Source: Pirellulales bacterium
Lineage (GTDB): Bacteria > Planctomycetota > Planctomycetia > Pirellulales > PALSA-1355
NCBI GenBank assembly: GCA_022844125.1
Contig: JALHMI010000013.1
Location: 1-64,000 of the forward strand
Reading direction: 5' to 3'
Length of the DNA: 64,000 nucleotides
Shown here piece after piece: positions 7,787 to 16,296 of this stretch. The position numbers and the translations under genes are program-made. Within the stretch, counting starts at the first letter, position 1, and every line of letters begins with the position of its first letter. Below the pieces are notes generated by a model. It was not told where the DNA came from and did not search any database. It was given only the letters and a program-made list of their open reading frames with translations.

Positions 7787-8282
7787 TCTTAACACAGAGT
7801 CGCAGAGGCGCAGGAGGAAAGCAGAATTCAAGACTTCAGACGCCATTGATCACGCGATGAATTCCGTCCTTGAGTAGCCTATCGCCAAAGTTGATAACGA
7901 GCGCCAATTTCAGGTTCGTCAAACGAAGATAGGTCAGTGCCTGAGCTTCAAAAATCGAGTTGTACTGAGTTACCGCCTTGCATTCGACGATGACCGAACG
8001 GTTCACCAGCAAATCGAGTTTAAGGGGCGTTGCCAGTTGTTGGTCCTTGTATCGAATCGGCAAAAGCAACTGCCGTTGGACCTCAAACCCTCGTAAACCA
8101 AGCTCCCAAACCAAGGCCTCCTCGTAGACACTTTCCAGCAATCCAGGCCCACCGAGCGTGCGATGAACCTCGATCGCTGCATCAACAATTTGCCCGCTAA
8201 TCTCGTTCTCTCGTATCGCGCGCTCCCGCATTCTTCTGCCCGTTTTCTCTGCGTCTCCGTGCCTTTGCGACTCTGCGTTAGA
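7787..8282. mobile_element. GxxExxY gene bracketed by inverted repeats (putative element)
   Basis: Left arm 7787-7816 reads TCTTAACACAGAGTCGCAGA and on to GGCGCAGGAG. The reverse complement of the right arm 8255-8282 reads TCTAACGCAGAGTCGCAAAG and on to GCACGGAG. Only about six positions differ. The pair encloses one gene, the GxxExxY protein at 7836-8231. The right arm lies immediately upstream of its start codon. There is no transposase and I see no clear target-site duplication, so calling it mobile is inference from the inverted arms, the related pair at 4636-4825 and the patchy occurrence known for this protein family. Confidence 0.55.
7836..8231 (-). CDS. GxxExxY family protein (PD-(D/E)XK-like)
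   Basis: A 131-residue protein. The name-giving motif is seen as GLLESVY near residues 29-35, after an amphipathic helix (IVDAAIEVHRTLG). A nuclease-like core follows: KLDLLVNRSVIVECKAV has the spaced D and ExK residues of PD-(D/E)XK folds. The C-terminus (ALVINFG...DGIHRV) is also typical. Biological function is not established; the fold suggests a nuclease or nuclease-derived protein. The ATG at 8231 is directly downstream of the right-hand inverted repeat, so the repeat forms its 5' leader. It shares a strand with leuB but is separated from it by the repeat. Confidence 0.9.
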   Translation of the reverse strand: MRERAIRENEISGQIVDAAIEVHRTLGGPGLLESVYEEALVWELGLRGFEVQRQLLLPIRYKDQQLATPLKLDLLVNRSVIVECKAVTQYNSIFEAQALTYLRLTNLKLALVINFGDRLLKDGIHRVINGV

Positions 8283-8298
8283 ATTTTTTGTACTTGGC

Positions 8299-9372
8299 CT
8301 ACAGCGCCTCGCAGACGAGATCGCCCACCTCGCTCGTGTTGTACCCCATCTTCCCCGCGGCCTGGCTCTTCATCTTCGTCCCGGTGACGACCTGAATCGC
8401 CTTGTTGATCCGCGCGGCGCTCTTGGCGTGGCCGGTCTGCTCCAGCAGCATCGCCATCGCGTTGATCGCGGCAATCGGGTTGATCTTGCCCGTGCCGGTG
8501 TACTTCGGAGCGCTGCCGCCCATCGGCTCGAACATGCTCGTGCCGCCCGGATCGGGGTTGATGTTGCCACCGGCGGCGACGCCCATCCCGCCTTGCAGGA
8601 TGCCGGCCAGGTCGGTAATGATGTCGCCGAACATGTTCGTCGTCACGATCACGTCGAAGTACTCGGGATTCTTCACCATCCACATGCAGGCCGCGTCCAC
8701 GTGGTTATAGTCCGGCTTGATGTCCGGGTATTCCTTGGCGACTTCCTGGAACGTGCGCCACCACAAGTCATGCCCGTAGGTGAGCACGTTGGTCTTCGCG
8801 ACCAGTGTGAGCATCTTCTTCGGATTGTTGCGTTTGCGGGTGAAATCGAAGGCCCAGCGAATGCAGCGTTCGCAGCCCTTGCGGGTGTAGACGGCAGTTT
8901 GAATCGCCACTTCGTCAGGGGTGTTCTTCTTGAGAAATCCGCCGGTCCCACAGTACATGTCCTCGGTGTTCTCGCGAACGACGACGAAGTCGATGTCATC
9001 CGGTCCCTTGTCGCGGAGCGGGGTCTCGACGCCCGGAAACAGCTTCACCGGCCGCAGGTTGATGTACTGATCGAGCTGGAAGCGAAGCTCGAGCAGCAGG
9101 CCTTTCTCGAGGATGCCGGGCTTCACGTCCGGGTGACCGATGGCACCCAGATAGATCGCGTCGAACTTGCGCAATTCGTCGACGGCCCCTTCGGGCAGCA
9201 CTTCGCCAGTTCGCAGGTAACGATCGCCGCCGAAATCGAAGTTGGTTGTGTCGTACTTGATGCCGTCCAGTTTGGCGACGGCCTTCAGAACCTTAAGACC
9301 TTCGGCGGCGACTTCAGGACCAGTACCATCGCCACCAAGGACGGCGATCTTCAGCGATTGATTGGCGTTCAA
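8299..9372 (-). CDS. leuB: 3-isopropylmalate dehydrogenase family
   Basis: About 357 residues of the isocitrate/isopropylmalate dehydrogenase family: KIAVLGGDGTGPEV at the N-terminus, RENTEDMYCG, and the metal-binding NMFGDIITDLAG followed by GSAPKYTGTGKINP. LeuB oxidises and decarboxylates 3-isopropylmalate in leucine synthesis using NAD+. The length fits LeuB better than the longer NADP-isocitrate dehydrogenases, though the paralogous tartrate or homoisocitrate enzymes cannot be fully excluded. No ATG fits: I favour TTG at 9372, which has a GGGGG stretch upstream, over TTG at 9396. No other leu genes are nearby. Confidence 0.82.
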   Translation of the reverse strand: MNANQSLKIAVLGGDGTGPEVAAEGLKVLKAVAKLDGIKYDTTNFDFGGDRYLRTGEVLPEGAVDELRKFDAIYLGAIGHPDVKPGILEKGLLLELRFQLDQYINLRPVKLFPGVETPLRDKGPDDIDFVVVRENTEDMYCGTGGFLKKNTPDEVAIQTAVYTRKGCERCIRWAFDFTRKRNNPKKMLTLVAKTNVLTYGHDLWWRTFQEVAKEYPDIKPDYNHVDAACMWMVKNPEYFDVIVTTNMFGDIITDLAGILQGGMGVAAGGNINPDPGGTSMFEPMGGSAPKYTGTGKINPIAAINAMAMLLEQTGHAKSAARINKAIQVVTGTKMKSQAAGKMGYNTSEVGDLVCEAL

Positions 9373-9442
9373 AGGGAACCCCCGGGTTTGCGGCAAACGT
9401 GATGCACGAAAACCCGGATTTTAGCAGTGCAGGGAAGAGCCC

Positions 9443-9931
9443 TCAAGGAGCGGTTGCCGACGACCAAATACCTCGCCGCGCGTCCCTCGCCTCCTCTTCA
9501 GCCGCGCGGAACCGCTGCTTCTTCTCGCCGGAGTAATTGTAATTCCGCTCCCAGCGGGCGAGCCCTGCGCGAAGCAGCTCTTCGTTGAGCATCCGGTCGC
9601 CAACCCAGACGTACGCCAGCGGTCGGCCGTACTGATCGAAGCGTTCGCGGTCGTACTCCAGCCGCGCGACACCGCCGGAGACAAACTGCTTGGTGAACTG
9701 ACTCGCCTCGGGACCGAAAGGTTCGACGGGGCTCTCCGGCTTCACACTTTCCGGAGCGTTCACGCCGATCAGCCGGACACGCATGTCAGGCTCAAACAGA
9801 ATCGTGTCGCCATCGACAACGCGCCGCACCGCCAGCTCGGTGGTGGCCGGCAGATTGTGCGGCGAGTAGCTGGGCTCCGGTCCTTGCCACTGCCGATAGG
9901 CAATGAGCGCCAGGAGCGCAATGCCGATCAC
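9443..9931 (-). CDS. Membrane-anchored or secreted thermonuclease (SNase-like)
   Basis: About 162 residues. The start is uncertain: the only plausible in-frame start near the domain is GTG at 9931, directly before a hydrophobic stretch (IGIALLALIAY). The frame stays open upstream, but there it runs under the neighbouring gene. The staphylococcal-nuclease fold is clear: VVDGDT (39-43), RVRLIGVNAPE (51-61), YDRERFDQYGRPLAYVW, then LNEELLRAGLA. Such enzymes cut DNA and RNA with Ca2+. The hydrophobic N-terminus suggests a membrane anchor or an uncleaved signal. It follows the zinc-ribbon gene on the same strand and may be co-transcribed. Confidence 0.82.
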   Translation of the reverse strand: MIGIALLALIAYRQWQGPEPSYSPHNLPATTELAVRRVVDGDTILFEPDMRVRLIGVNAPESVKPESPVEPFGPEASQFTKQFVSGGVARLEYDRERFDQYGRPLAYVWVGDRMLNEELLRAGLARWERNYNYSGEKKQRFRAAEEEARDARRGIWSSATAP

Positions 9932-10049
9932 GATCGTGCGGTACGGGGTACGCCGGAATCGTCGGGCAGGGCGGTTCGTGGCTCGCCTCGCATCGTGGCT
10001 CGAGTCGCGCGGGCTCGCCCGCGACGAGCGAGTCGGTCGGAACCGAGCG

Positions 10050-10355
10050 CTAGTTGTTGCTGAAATCGAACTGCTTCGCGCCTTCGCGACCGAGCGGGTT
10101 CTTGACGAACTTCTTGCGGCACTCGGGACACAGATCGAACCGCAGCTCGTCGTAGACGTCGCTGCCGATCTGCGGGTCGACGACGTCGCCGGCACGCTGC
10201 AGGATATCTTGGATCTCGGCCAGGTGATCTCGATCGTCGTCGAGATCGTCGGCAGCGGCCGGATCGATCGCCGCATAGACTTCCATTTTCACGACGTAAC
10301 GCAAATCGTCGGCTTCGAGAGTCTTTTTGCAGCAATCACACGTGTAGTGAATCAT
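10050..10355 (-). CDS. Small zinc-ribbon-like protein
   Basis: A 101-residue protein with two cysteine pairs, CDCC at residues 6-9 and CPEC near residues 76-79, spaced as in a zinc ribbon. An acidic linker (AAADDLDDDRDH) lies between them. I do not recognise a named family with certainty; similar short proteins recur in planctomycetes. DNA, RNA or protein binding are all possible. The ATG at 10355 places the first cysteines at the N-terminus. The thermonuclease gene follows on the same strand after about 120 bases. Confidence 0.75.
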   Translation of the reverse strand: MIHYTCDCCKKTLEADDLRYVVKMEVYAAIDPAAADDLDDDRDHLAEIQDILQRAGDVVDPQIGSDVYDELRFDLCPECRKKFVKNPLGREGAKQFDFSNN

Positions 10356-10923
10356 CGACTACGTTCCCCGCGGTATGAATTCGTAAGGCTTCCGTTCTGA
10401 AAACTCGCCTGCCGGTCCCGACAGAAGTTGCCGAGTCCTGACAGAAAACGAACACTGGCCTGCGCGCTTTCGTTAGCTTCTTCTTCTGGCGGAATACGAA
10501 GCATTTGCGCGTTCTCTGTTCCGTTTACTGCGCCGGATCAACTGGCAAGTTCACCGCCGCAGTTCATCCTAATGTCGCCGCGCGCAGCGGAGCAAGTGAG
10601 AATGCAGGATTTTGAACGATCTTTTGCGCGCGACGGATGGGGTGTGCTATCGACCCGCCAGTGGCGTCCGGCAGACCTTGTGGAGTGCGAAAAGTTAGCC
10701 AAGTGTGAACCACGTGCTTCGCCTGCGGATTGGGCGGTTCGTGCCCTATGCGGTGACTGCTGCGACGGTTACAATAAAAGTCATCAGGTACTGCCACAGG
10801 TAAGTTCCTGGCCTGGATGAAAAGATTGCTGGCCGCGCGTCGGTTAGCCGGTTCGCTTGTAGGCTGACGCGTCGCGTGGGCGGCAGGGGAGATTCCCTTT
10901 AGCCACCGGGGGGCGCATTGCCC
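10356..10923. other. Intergenic region without a convincing gene
   Basis: About 570 bases separate two divergent genes. A 130-codon open frame (10428-10820) crosses it but has a composition and sequence unlike the neighbouring proteins, and I do not accept it. I see no RNA gene, repeat or terminator. Confidence 0.4.
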
Positions 10924-11574
10924 ATGAGTTCAGCGCTAACGGCGAGTGCCGGTCCGACCGATCCCTTGAGTGCCAGCGTGCTCGTGCTCAACCGATTCTA
11001 CATGGCCGTGCACGTGGTCAACGTGCGGCGCGCCGTCGGTCTGCTTTGCCGCGAAATGGCCGAAGTCATCCACTTCGACCAGGGACAATTCGCCAATTAC
11101 GATTTCGAATCCTGGCGCGAAATCAGTGAACTGCGGGCGACGTTCAAGAAGCCTCACGAAGACTGGATCTCCTCCGTCAATTTCGAGATCCAGGTGCCGC
11201 GCGTGATTCGGCTGCTCAAGTTCGATCGCGTGCCCAAGCAAACAATTCGCTTCAACCGGCGGAACATCTTTGCCCGCGACGGAAACCGCTGCCAATACTG
11301 CGGCAAGAGCTTTCCCACCAGCGAACTGAGCCTCGACCACGTTGTGCCGCGCAGCCGCGCGGGCGCCACTTGCTGGGAAAATATCGTCTGCGCGTGCGTG
11401 GCCTGCAACGTTCGCAAGGGGGGCCGCACGCCGCAAGAGGCGAACATGAAGCTGATCCGCCATCCGGTGAAGCCCAAACGCAGCCCGCTGCTGGCGATCA
11501 AGCTCGGAAACCCGAAGTACGAAAGCTGGAAGACGTTCCTCGATAGCGCCTACTGGTCGGTCGACCTGAAATAG
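10924..11574 (+). CDS. HNH endonuclease family protein
   Basis: A 216-residue protein with a C-terminal HNH core: CQYCG (Cys123, Cys126), LDHVVPRS (Asp138, His139), the asparagine at 153, and the second zinc pair C-VAC-N (Cys158, Cys161). The N-terminal 110 residues (LNRFYMAVHVVNVRRAV...) are the extended form often found in bacterial HNH proteins of unknown role. Biochemically these are metal-dependent nucleases. Whether this one acts in repair, restriction or another process cannot be told here. The ATG at 10924 is preferred over a TTG two codons earlier because it has a GGGGGG upstream. Confidence 0.88.
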   Translation: MSSALTASAGPTDPLSASVLVLNRFYMAVHVVNVRRAVGLLCREMAEVIHFDQGQFANYDFESWREISELRATFKKPHEDWISSVNFEIQVPRVIRLLKFDRVPKQTIRFNRRNIFARDGNRCQYCGKSFPTSELSLDHVVPRSRAGATCWENIVCACVACNVRKGGRTPQEANMKLIRHPVKPKRSPLLAIKLGNPKYESWKTFLDSAYWSVDLK

Positions 11575-11595
11575 CGGGCATTCCGGACGGGTCAA

Positions 11596-11636
11596 TAAAA
11601 AACGCCTCGGCGGAAGTGAACTCTTCCGCTGGGGCG
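11596..11636 (-). terminator. Rho-independent terminator of fdxA
   Basis: CGCCTCGGCGGAAG (11603-11616) pairs over its full 14 positions, allowing GU pairs, with CTTCCGCTGGGGCG (11623-11636) around a 6-base loop. Six A precede it on the plus strand, so on the minus strand the stem is followed by six T. It lies about 85 bases after the ferredoxin stop codon and only 20 after the convergent HNH gene. Confidence 0.88.
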
Positions 11637-11722
11637 AATTGTTTATGGAAAGGCGCGATTATCAGCGCACGCAGCTTTACGCGCGCGACGTCGCGGCCCG
11701 AAGAATGCCGAGCACTCACCGA

Positions 11723-12001
11723 TTAGGAGCCGGCGAGGGGCTCTTTCTTCTCGGTAATCACCGGGCACTGGGGCGCCATTTCGGCGTTCAGGGCCGTAAA
11801 ATCCTTCCACTCTTCGGGAAGGTTGTCCTCGTGAAAGATCGCCTCGACCGGGCATTCCGGCACGCACGCTTCGCAGTCAATGCACTCATCCGGATGGATA
11901 TAGAGCATCTTTTCACCCTCGTAGAAGCATTCCACGGGGCACACCACGACGCAGTCGGTGTATTTGCAAGCGAAGCACGGCTCGGCAACAACGTGAGTCA
12001 T
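11723..12001 (-). CDS. fdxA: Seven-iron (3Fe-4S/4Fe-4S) ferredoxin
   Basis: A 92-residue ferredoxin with the FdxA pattern: Cys9, Cys12, Cys17 and Cys21 in [14 protein letters not shown], then Cys40, Cys43, Cys46 and Cys50 in [12 protein letters not shown]. The sequence between them ([17 protein letters not shown]) is diagnostic. In this family one cluster is 3Fe-4S and the other 4Fe-4S, and the protein carries electrons at low potential. It is transcribed alone toward a strong terminator. The C-terminal acidic tail is typical of FdxA. Confidence 0.95.
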   Translation of the reverse strand: MTHVVAEPCFACKYTDCVVVCPVECFYEGEKMLYIHPDECIDCEACVPECPVEAIFHEDNLPEEWKDFTALNAEMAPQCPVITEKKEPLAGS

Positions 12002-12341
12002 TGAGACTGCTCTCCATACTGGTGTCTTGAACGCGGGGCATCCAGATCACCCGCCAGACACTGAACAAAAGCCCTTAAAATTCAAGTACTTGAAGATTCT
12101 TCCGGGGTCCGTCGCGCGAATTCTAGTGCTGTCGCAAAACACTGTCAAGCGCGCGACCATGCCATCTATCGGCGCGCAGTGAACTCCGACTTGCCCCGAT
12201 CATGGACTCCACTTAAAATCAAGAGCGTTAATGCTTTCGGCACGCACCTCAACCGCTCGCCTCCACTTCAACGCAGTCGGATGGCGAACTGATGGGCCGT
12301 ATCGGTTGGCAAACGCTGGGGCGGCTTATAGGATCGCAAGT
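12002..12341. other. Divergent promoter region between fdxA and the ECF sigma gene
   Basis: About 340 bases separate divergent starts. An alternative ATG for the sigma factor exists at 12231 but the extension is unlike ECF N-termini. I see no repeat or RNA; promoters are expected but not placed. Confidence 0.4.
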
Positions 12342-12908
12342 GTGGCACTGTCCGAAATCGACCGCAGCTTGCTTCAACGCTGTCTGGCCCGTAAGTCCCG
12401 GGCCTGGGAGGACTTCGTTGACCGCTTCATGGGGCTCGTGGTCCACGTCGTGAACCATTCAGCGCAAAGTCGCTCGGAACGGCTGGCCCCCGAGGATCGC
12501 GAAGACCTGGTCGCTCAGGTCTTTCTGACCCTGGTGAAAGACGATCTGGCTGTCCTGCGCCATTTTCGGGGGGAAAGCAGCCTGGCTACGTACTTGACCG
12601 TCATTGCTCGCCGCGTGGTCGTCACCGAACTGCTGCGGCAGCGAGCCCAGCGGGGCGGAAGTCATCAGACACCCGAACGCGAATATGCAATGGCCGGCGC
12701 GGAAGTCGAACAGCGTCTGAACGACCGCGACCAGATCGAGCGGATGATGGCCGATCTCGATGCTGCTGAAGCAAACGTCGTACGGATGTACCATCTCGAA
12801 GGCATGAGCTACCGGGAAATCAGCTCTGCAGTGGGTATGCCGGAAAACAGCGTGGGGCCAATGCTCAGTCGCGCCCGCCGCAAGATGCGCACGAGCGCCG
12901 AAGAGTAG
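12342..12908 (+). CDS. ECF-type RNA polymerase sigma factor
   Basis: A 188-residue group 4 sigma factor. Region 2 spans about residues 8-95 (FVDRFMGLVVHVV, then DLVAQVFLTLV and FRGESSLATYLTVIARR). Region 4 spans about 130-185 (LDAAEANVVRMYHLEGMSYREISS cut short, then NSVGPMLSRARRKM). GTG at 12342 is chosen: AGGATC lies 7-8 bases upstream and the product starts as ECF factors usually do. The longer ATG form from 12231 adds 37 residues without family support. No anti-sigma with a transmembrane helix follows; instead the next gene, 69 bases on, encodes a degenerate phosphohexomutase-like protein, which may be its partner. Confidence 0.88.
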   Translation: MALSEIDRSLLQRCLARKSRAWEDFVDRFMGLVVHVVNHSAQSRSERLAPEDREDLVAQVFLTLVKDDLAVLRHFRGESSLATYLTVIARRVVVTELLRQRAQRGGSHQTPEREYAMAGAEVEQRLNDRDQIERMMADLDAAEANVVRMYHLEGMSYREISSAVGMPENSVGPMLSRARRKMRTSAEE

Positions 12909-12977
12909 GCCTGGCGCAGCGTCGATGCGGCCAGCTCGCCACAACCGACGAATTTCGCCGCTGCCCCCGAGACCGTC

Positions 12978-14228
12978 ATGGAAGACCGGTTGCCATTTGC
13001 TTCGACAGCCACCCAGCAGTTTATCTGTCCCGGGCAATCTCGTCCGATCGACCGAGCTGTCCACCTGTCACGCCTGGCGGCGTTCGACCCGGCCTGTCTG
13101 GCGTGCGCCGATCGTCACGATACCGCTGGACTGACCTCCCTGGAACTTGCCGCTCGCGCCGAGGTCGAGCGGCGCGCTTCGCCTGGTTGGCAGTGGACCA
13201 CCGAAGGGTTGCTAACCTCCGAGCGGGGGCAGCTCGATCACGAGATGCCCCGTCAGTTCGCCTTTGCACTGGCAGACATTCTGTGGAGCACGGAGCACCA
13301 GCGGCCGAGTGTGCAAGTTGGCGCCAGCGGCTCCCGGCATGCCTCGGAACACCTGGCCGCCACGTGTCGCGCACTGGAACTCGCTGGCTGTGACACGTGC
13401 GAGGTGGGCGAAGTTACAGTGCCATGCCTGGCCGCAGGCATCGCGCATGCCAAAGCGAGTGGTGGCATCTGGATCGGCAACGCGAGCGGTCGCGAGCACG
13501 AGCTCGGCTTGCTCGCGCTGGGGAGAATGGGACTGCCTTGGTCTCACCCAGGCACCCTCGGCGAAATCAAGTCGCGACTCGCCGCCGGCGCCGTCCGGCC
13601 GCGGAGATCGGGGGGCAGCCTTCGCCGCTTCCACGCCGCGGCGTGTTATCTGCCGCTTTTTCGTGAGACATTTCACGGCTTGCGGGCCCTCGAACTCGTT
13701 CTGCACACGGTTAACGCCTCACTAGGTGATAATTTGAAGTCGCTCAGCGGTGAAACGGCGCTTCGCGTGCGGCGGCTGGACGAGTCCTTTGCGCTTGCAA
13801 CGTCCAACGACTTAGGCGAATGGCCCGCAGCCGAGCTAGCGGCAGTGGCGCGAGAAGTCGTCCTGAGTGGAGCGCACTTCGGACTTTGGGTCGACGGTGC
13901 GGGTGAGCGTTGCGGCCTGGCCGATGATTGCGGAAACACTGTCGAGCACAATCGGCTCGCCCGGTTGTTAAACCATGCAATTTCATCCCATGGCAGCGAA
14001 CCTTGGCAGGCGCCTAACGCTCTCGATGAGGTAACACGAGAACACTTGGGCCGCCGAATGCTGGCCGACCAGACCACCGCCGTGCTCGGCGACGGCCGCG
14101 GATGTTTCTGGTTCGCGGGAAACGCCGCCCCCGATGCCCTGGCGGTGCTCTGCACTTTGCTCTCGTTGCTCAGTCGCTCCGATCAACCCCTGTCCGAAGT
14201 TCTCGACGCCGGTGCGCCCACCTTGTAA
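12978..14228 (+). CDS. Degenerate phosphohexomutase-like protein with N-terminal Cys motif
   Basis: A 416-residue protein. Residues 17-43 hold CPGQ...CLAC, a possible metal site. Residues about 110-190 follow the first phosphoglucomutase/phosphomannomutase domain, but the catalytic TASHNP loop is replaced by IGNASG (166-171), keeping a serine yet losing the context. Around 298-330 the Mg-binding DGDGDR loop of domain II is replaced by VDGAGER (305-311). So the fold appears kept and the chemistry lost or altered. It lies 69 bases after an ECF sigma gene on the same strand, suggesting an operon and a possible regulatory role. A true sugar mutase is unlikely. Fold assignment is by eye. Confidence 0.6.
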   Translation: MEDRLPFASTATQQFICPGQSRPIDRAVHLSRLAAFDPACLACADRHDTAGLTSLELAARAEVERRASPGWQWTTEGLLTSERGQLDHEMPRQFAFALADILWSTEHQRPSVQVGASGSRHASEHLAATCRALELAGCDTCEVGEVTVPCLAAGIAHAKASGGIWIGNASGREHELGLLALGRMGLPWSHPGTLGEIKSRLAAGAVRPRRSGGSLRRFHAAACYLPLFRETFHGLRALELVLHTVNASLGDNLKSLSGETALRVRRLDESFALATSNDLGEWPAAELAAVAREVVLSGAHFGLWVDGAGERCGLADDCGNTVEHNRLARLLNHAISSHGSEPWQAPNALDEVTREHLGRRMLADQTTAVLGDGRGCFWFAGNAAPDALAVLCTLLSLLSRSDQPLSEVLDAGAPTL

Positions 14229-14316
14229 AACGGGTTGGCCTGGCCGTCTGCTGGCGGCGGCATCAGGGCGATTATGTGATCAGTTCACCAATCTCGTTTT
14301 CGGAGCCTTCTCACTG

Positions 14317-15429
14317 ATGAGTCATCCCTGGATCGCCGACCGAATACAGCATTTCGACAGCTCGGGCATTCGCAAGGTGTTCGACCTGGCTGCGACGATG
14401 ACCGATCCGATCAATCTCTCGATTGGACAGCCGGACTTTCCGGTGCCCGAGGCGGTGCAAGAGGCGGCGATCAAGGCGATTCGCGAGGGGAAGAACGGCT
14501 ACTCGCCCACGCAGGGCATCGCACCGCTGCGCGACGCGCTGACCGATCGCGTGCGTTCGCAATACAACCATTCGACGCGGCAACTATTCATCACCAGCGG
14601 CACCAGCGGCGGGCTCGTCCTGGCGCTGATGGCGCTTGTGAATCCTGGCGACGAAGTGATCGTGTTCGATCCCTACTTCGTGATGTACAAGTCGCTAGTA
14701 GGCCTGGCTGGCGGCAAGTGCGTGATGATCGACACTTACCCCGACTTCCGGATCGACCTGGAGAAAGTTACTGCGGCGATTACGCCCCGGACAAAGGCAA
14801 TCCTGTTCAACAGTCCCGCCAATCCGACCGGGGTGACGGCCAGCGCAGAGGAGATTCGCGGCCTCGCGCAGCTGGCCGCCGAGCGGAACATCGCGCTGAT
14901 CAGCGACGAGATCTACAGCCTGTTCAACTACGACGAGCCGTTCGTTTCGCCGGCCCAGTTCAATCCGCAGACAATCGTGATTGATGGCTTTTCGAAGAGT
15001 CACGCGATGACGGGCTGGCGGGTCGGTTGGATTCACGGTCCCGGCGAAGTCATCCAGCAGATGATCAAGCTCCAGCAGTATACATTTGTGTGCGCTCCAC
15101 AGCCGGCGCAGTGGGCCGGACTCGCGGCACTCGAGGTGGACATGCGCCGCGAGATCGACGCCTACCGGCGCAAGCGGGACCGGATCGTGGCCGGCTTGCG
15201 GGAGCACTACGAGGTTTCGGTACCGGGCGGGGCGTTCTATGTCTTCCCTAAGGCCCCCTGGGGCACTGCCGACCATTTTGTTCACAAGGCGATCGAGAAC
15301 AAGCTGTTGATCATCCCGGGCAGCATCTTTAGCGGCCGCGACACGCATTTCCGCATCTCCTACGCCGCCAGCGACGCGACGATCGATCGGGGGCTCGAAG
15401 TCTTGCGCCGGTTAGCGACCAGAACCTAA
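14317..15429 (+). CDS. Class I/II PLP-dependent aminotransferase
   Basis: A 370-residue fold-type I aminotransferase. Visible landmarks are INLSIGQPDFPVP, GYSPTQGI, the cofactor-binding SDEIYSLF (Asp197, Tyr200), the Schiff-base lysine Lys227 in GFSKSHAMTGWRVGW, and the C-terminal arginine in THFRISYA that binds substrate carboxylate. These belong to the aspartate/aromatic aminotransferase AT-I group; the amino-acid donor is not decidable. The open frame extends 61 codons upstream under the previous gene, but ATG 14317 gives the correct family start. It lies about 90 bases after the mutase-like gene. Confidence 0.92.
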   Translation: MSHPWIADRIQHFDSSGIRKVFDLAATMTDPINLSIGQPDFPVPEAVQEAAIKAIREGKNGYSPTQGIAPLRDALTDRVRSQYNHSTRQLFITSGTSGGLVLALMALVNPGDEVIVFDPYFVMYKSLVGLAGGKCVMIDTYPDFRIDLEKVTAAITPRTKAILFNSPANPTGVTASAEEIRGLAQLAAERNIALISDEIYSLFNYDEPFVSPAQFNPQTIVIDGFSKSHAMTGWRVGWIHGPGEVIQQMIKLQQYTFVCAPQPAQWAGLAALEVDMRREIDAYRRKRDRIVAGLREHYEVSVPGGAFYVFPKAPWGTADHFVHKAIENKLLIIPGSIFSGRDTHFRISYAASDATIDRGLEVLRRLATRT

Positions 15430-15525
15430 AGGAGTTCTCCGCAGGGTGGCTGTTTTCACTCGTTGATCGGGCCGAATTGGCTTGTTAGATTGACTCGGAA
15501 CCACGTGCCCCCAGGAGAATCAGCC

Positions 15526-16230
15526 ATGCGCTCCCGCTTTGCCCCGTTGTATGCTTTGCTGCTTTGTGTCACCGTTCTGGCCACGGTCGCCTTCGCGGAG
15601 ATTCGCGAGTGGTCCGACTTCACCGGCGCCTTCAAGTCCAAGGGGGAACTCATCGCCTTCGACGGAAAGGTCGCACGTCTCTCACTCGATATCGGCCAGA
15701 CCGTCAATCTGCCGATCGAGAAGCTCAGCACGGCGGATCAAGACTATCTGAAGTCGTCTTTTCCAAACGGAAAATCGCCCGAACTGCTGAAGATGAAAGC
15801 GCCGGCCAAAGGGGCCGCCGCCGCCGCCGGCAAGACCTCGGTAAAAGTCGAACTCGCGGGCGTCGCCGTGGTAAAGCCTTCCGCCAACCTGCCGCCTGAA
15901 GTCGCACCACTGCCGCCGGGCACTCACCTCTGGCTGCTGGTGTCCGATCCCGAGGGTACTTTGGCTGGAGTCGACACGGCGAAAAGCAAGATCGCCTCGT
16001 TTACCGATAACAAGGGAACGGACCTGACCGAAGGTGAGTCCACCGAGGCGGCTTTCGAGTTCACTCCGCTGCCGGACGGAAAGAGCGGGCTCGTGCATCT
16101 GCATCGTCCGCAAGTTCCTGAGGTGAAGTCAGTGCGCGCGACCCTCAAAGGCCAATTGCACTTGCAGAGCGGCCCGGATGGAAACTCGATTCCGGTGCCT
16201 TTGAATCTGGAAGTGACACTTGGGCTATAG
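15526..16230 (+). CDS. Secreted SHD1-domain protein
   Basis: A 234-residue exported protein. Residues 1-24 are a signal peptide ending in AFA. Residues 25-76 (EIREWSDFTGAFKSKGEL cut short, then DGKVARLSL and PIEKLSTADQDYL) match the SHD1 (SLA1 homology 1) domain frequent in planctomycete exoproteins. The remaining 150 residues contain an Ala-rich linker (KGAAAAAGKT) and a beta-rich tail I do not recognise. A binding role is inferred from SHD1 in eukaryotes. AGGAGA lies 8 bases before the ATG. Confidence 0.8.
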   Translation: MRSRFAPLYALLLCVTVLATVAFAEIREWSDFTGAFKSKGELIAFDGKVARLSLDIGQTVNLPIEKLSTADQDYLKSSFPNGKSPELLKMKAPAKGAAAAAGKTSVKVELAGVAVVKPSANLPPEVAPLPPGTHLWLLVSDPEGTLAGVDTAKSKIASFTDNKGTDLTEGESTEAAFEFTPLPDGKSGLVHLHRPQVPEVKSVRATLKGQLHLQSGPDGNSIPVPLNLEVTLGL

Positions 16231-16296
16231 AGGCAGACGCAGAAGTCTTTTGTATCAGATAGCGCTGGGCTGGCGAGTCGGCCGACAAGCTGCCAG

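Noticed and set aside
8428-9402. 324-codon plus-strand frame
   Set aside because: Antisense shadow of leuB.
10428-10820. 130-codon frame between divergent genes
   Set aside because: No Shine-Dalgarno, no family likeness, and a composition unlike the neighbours.
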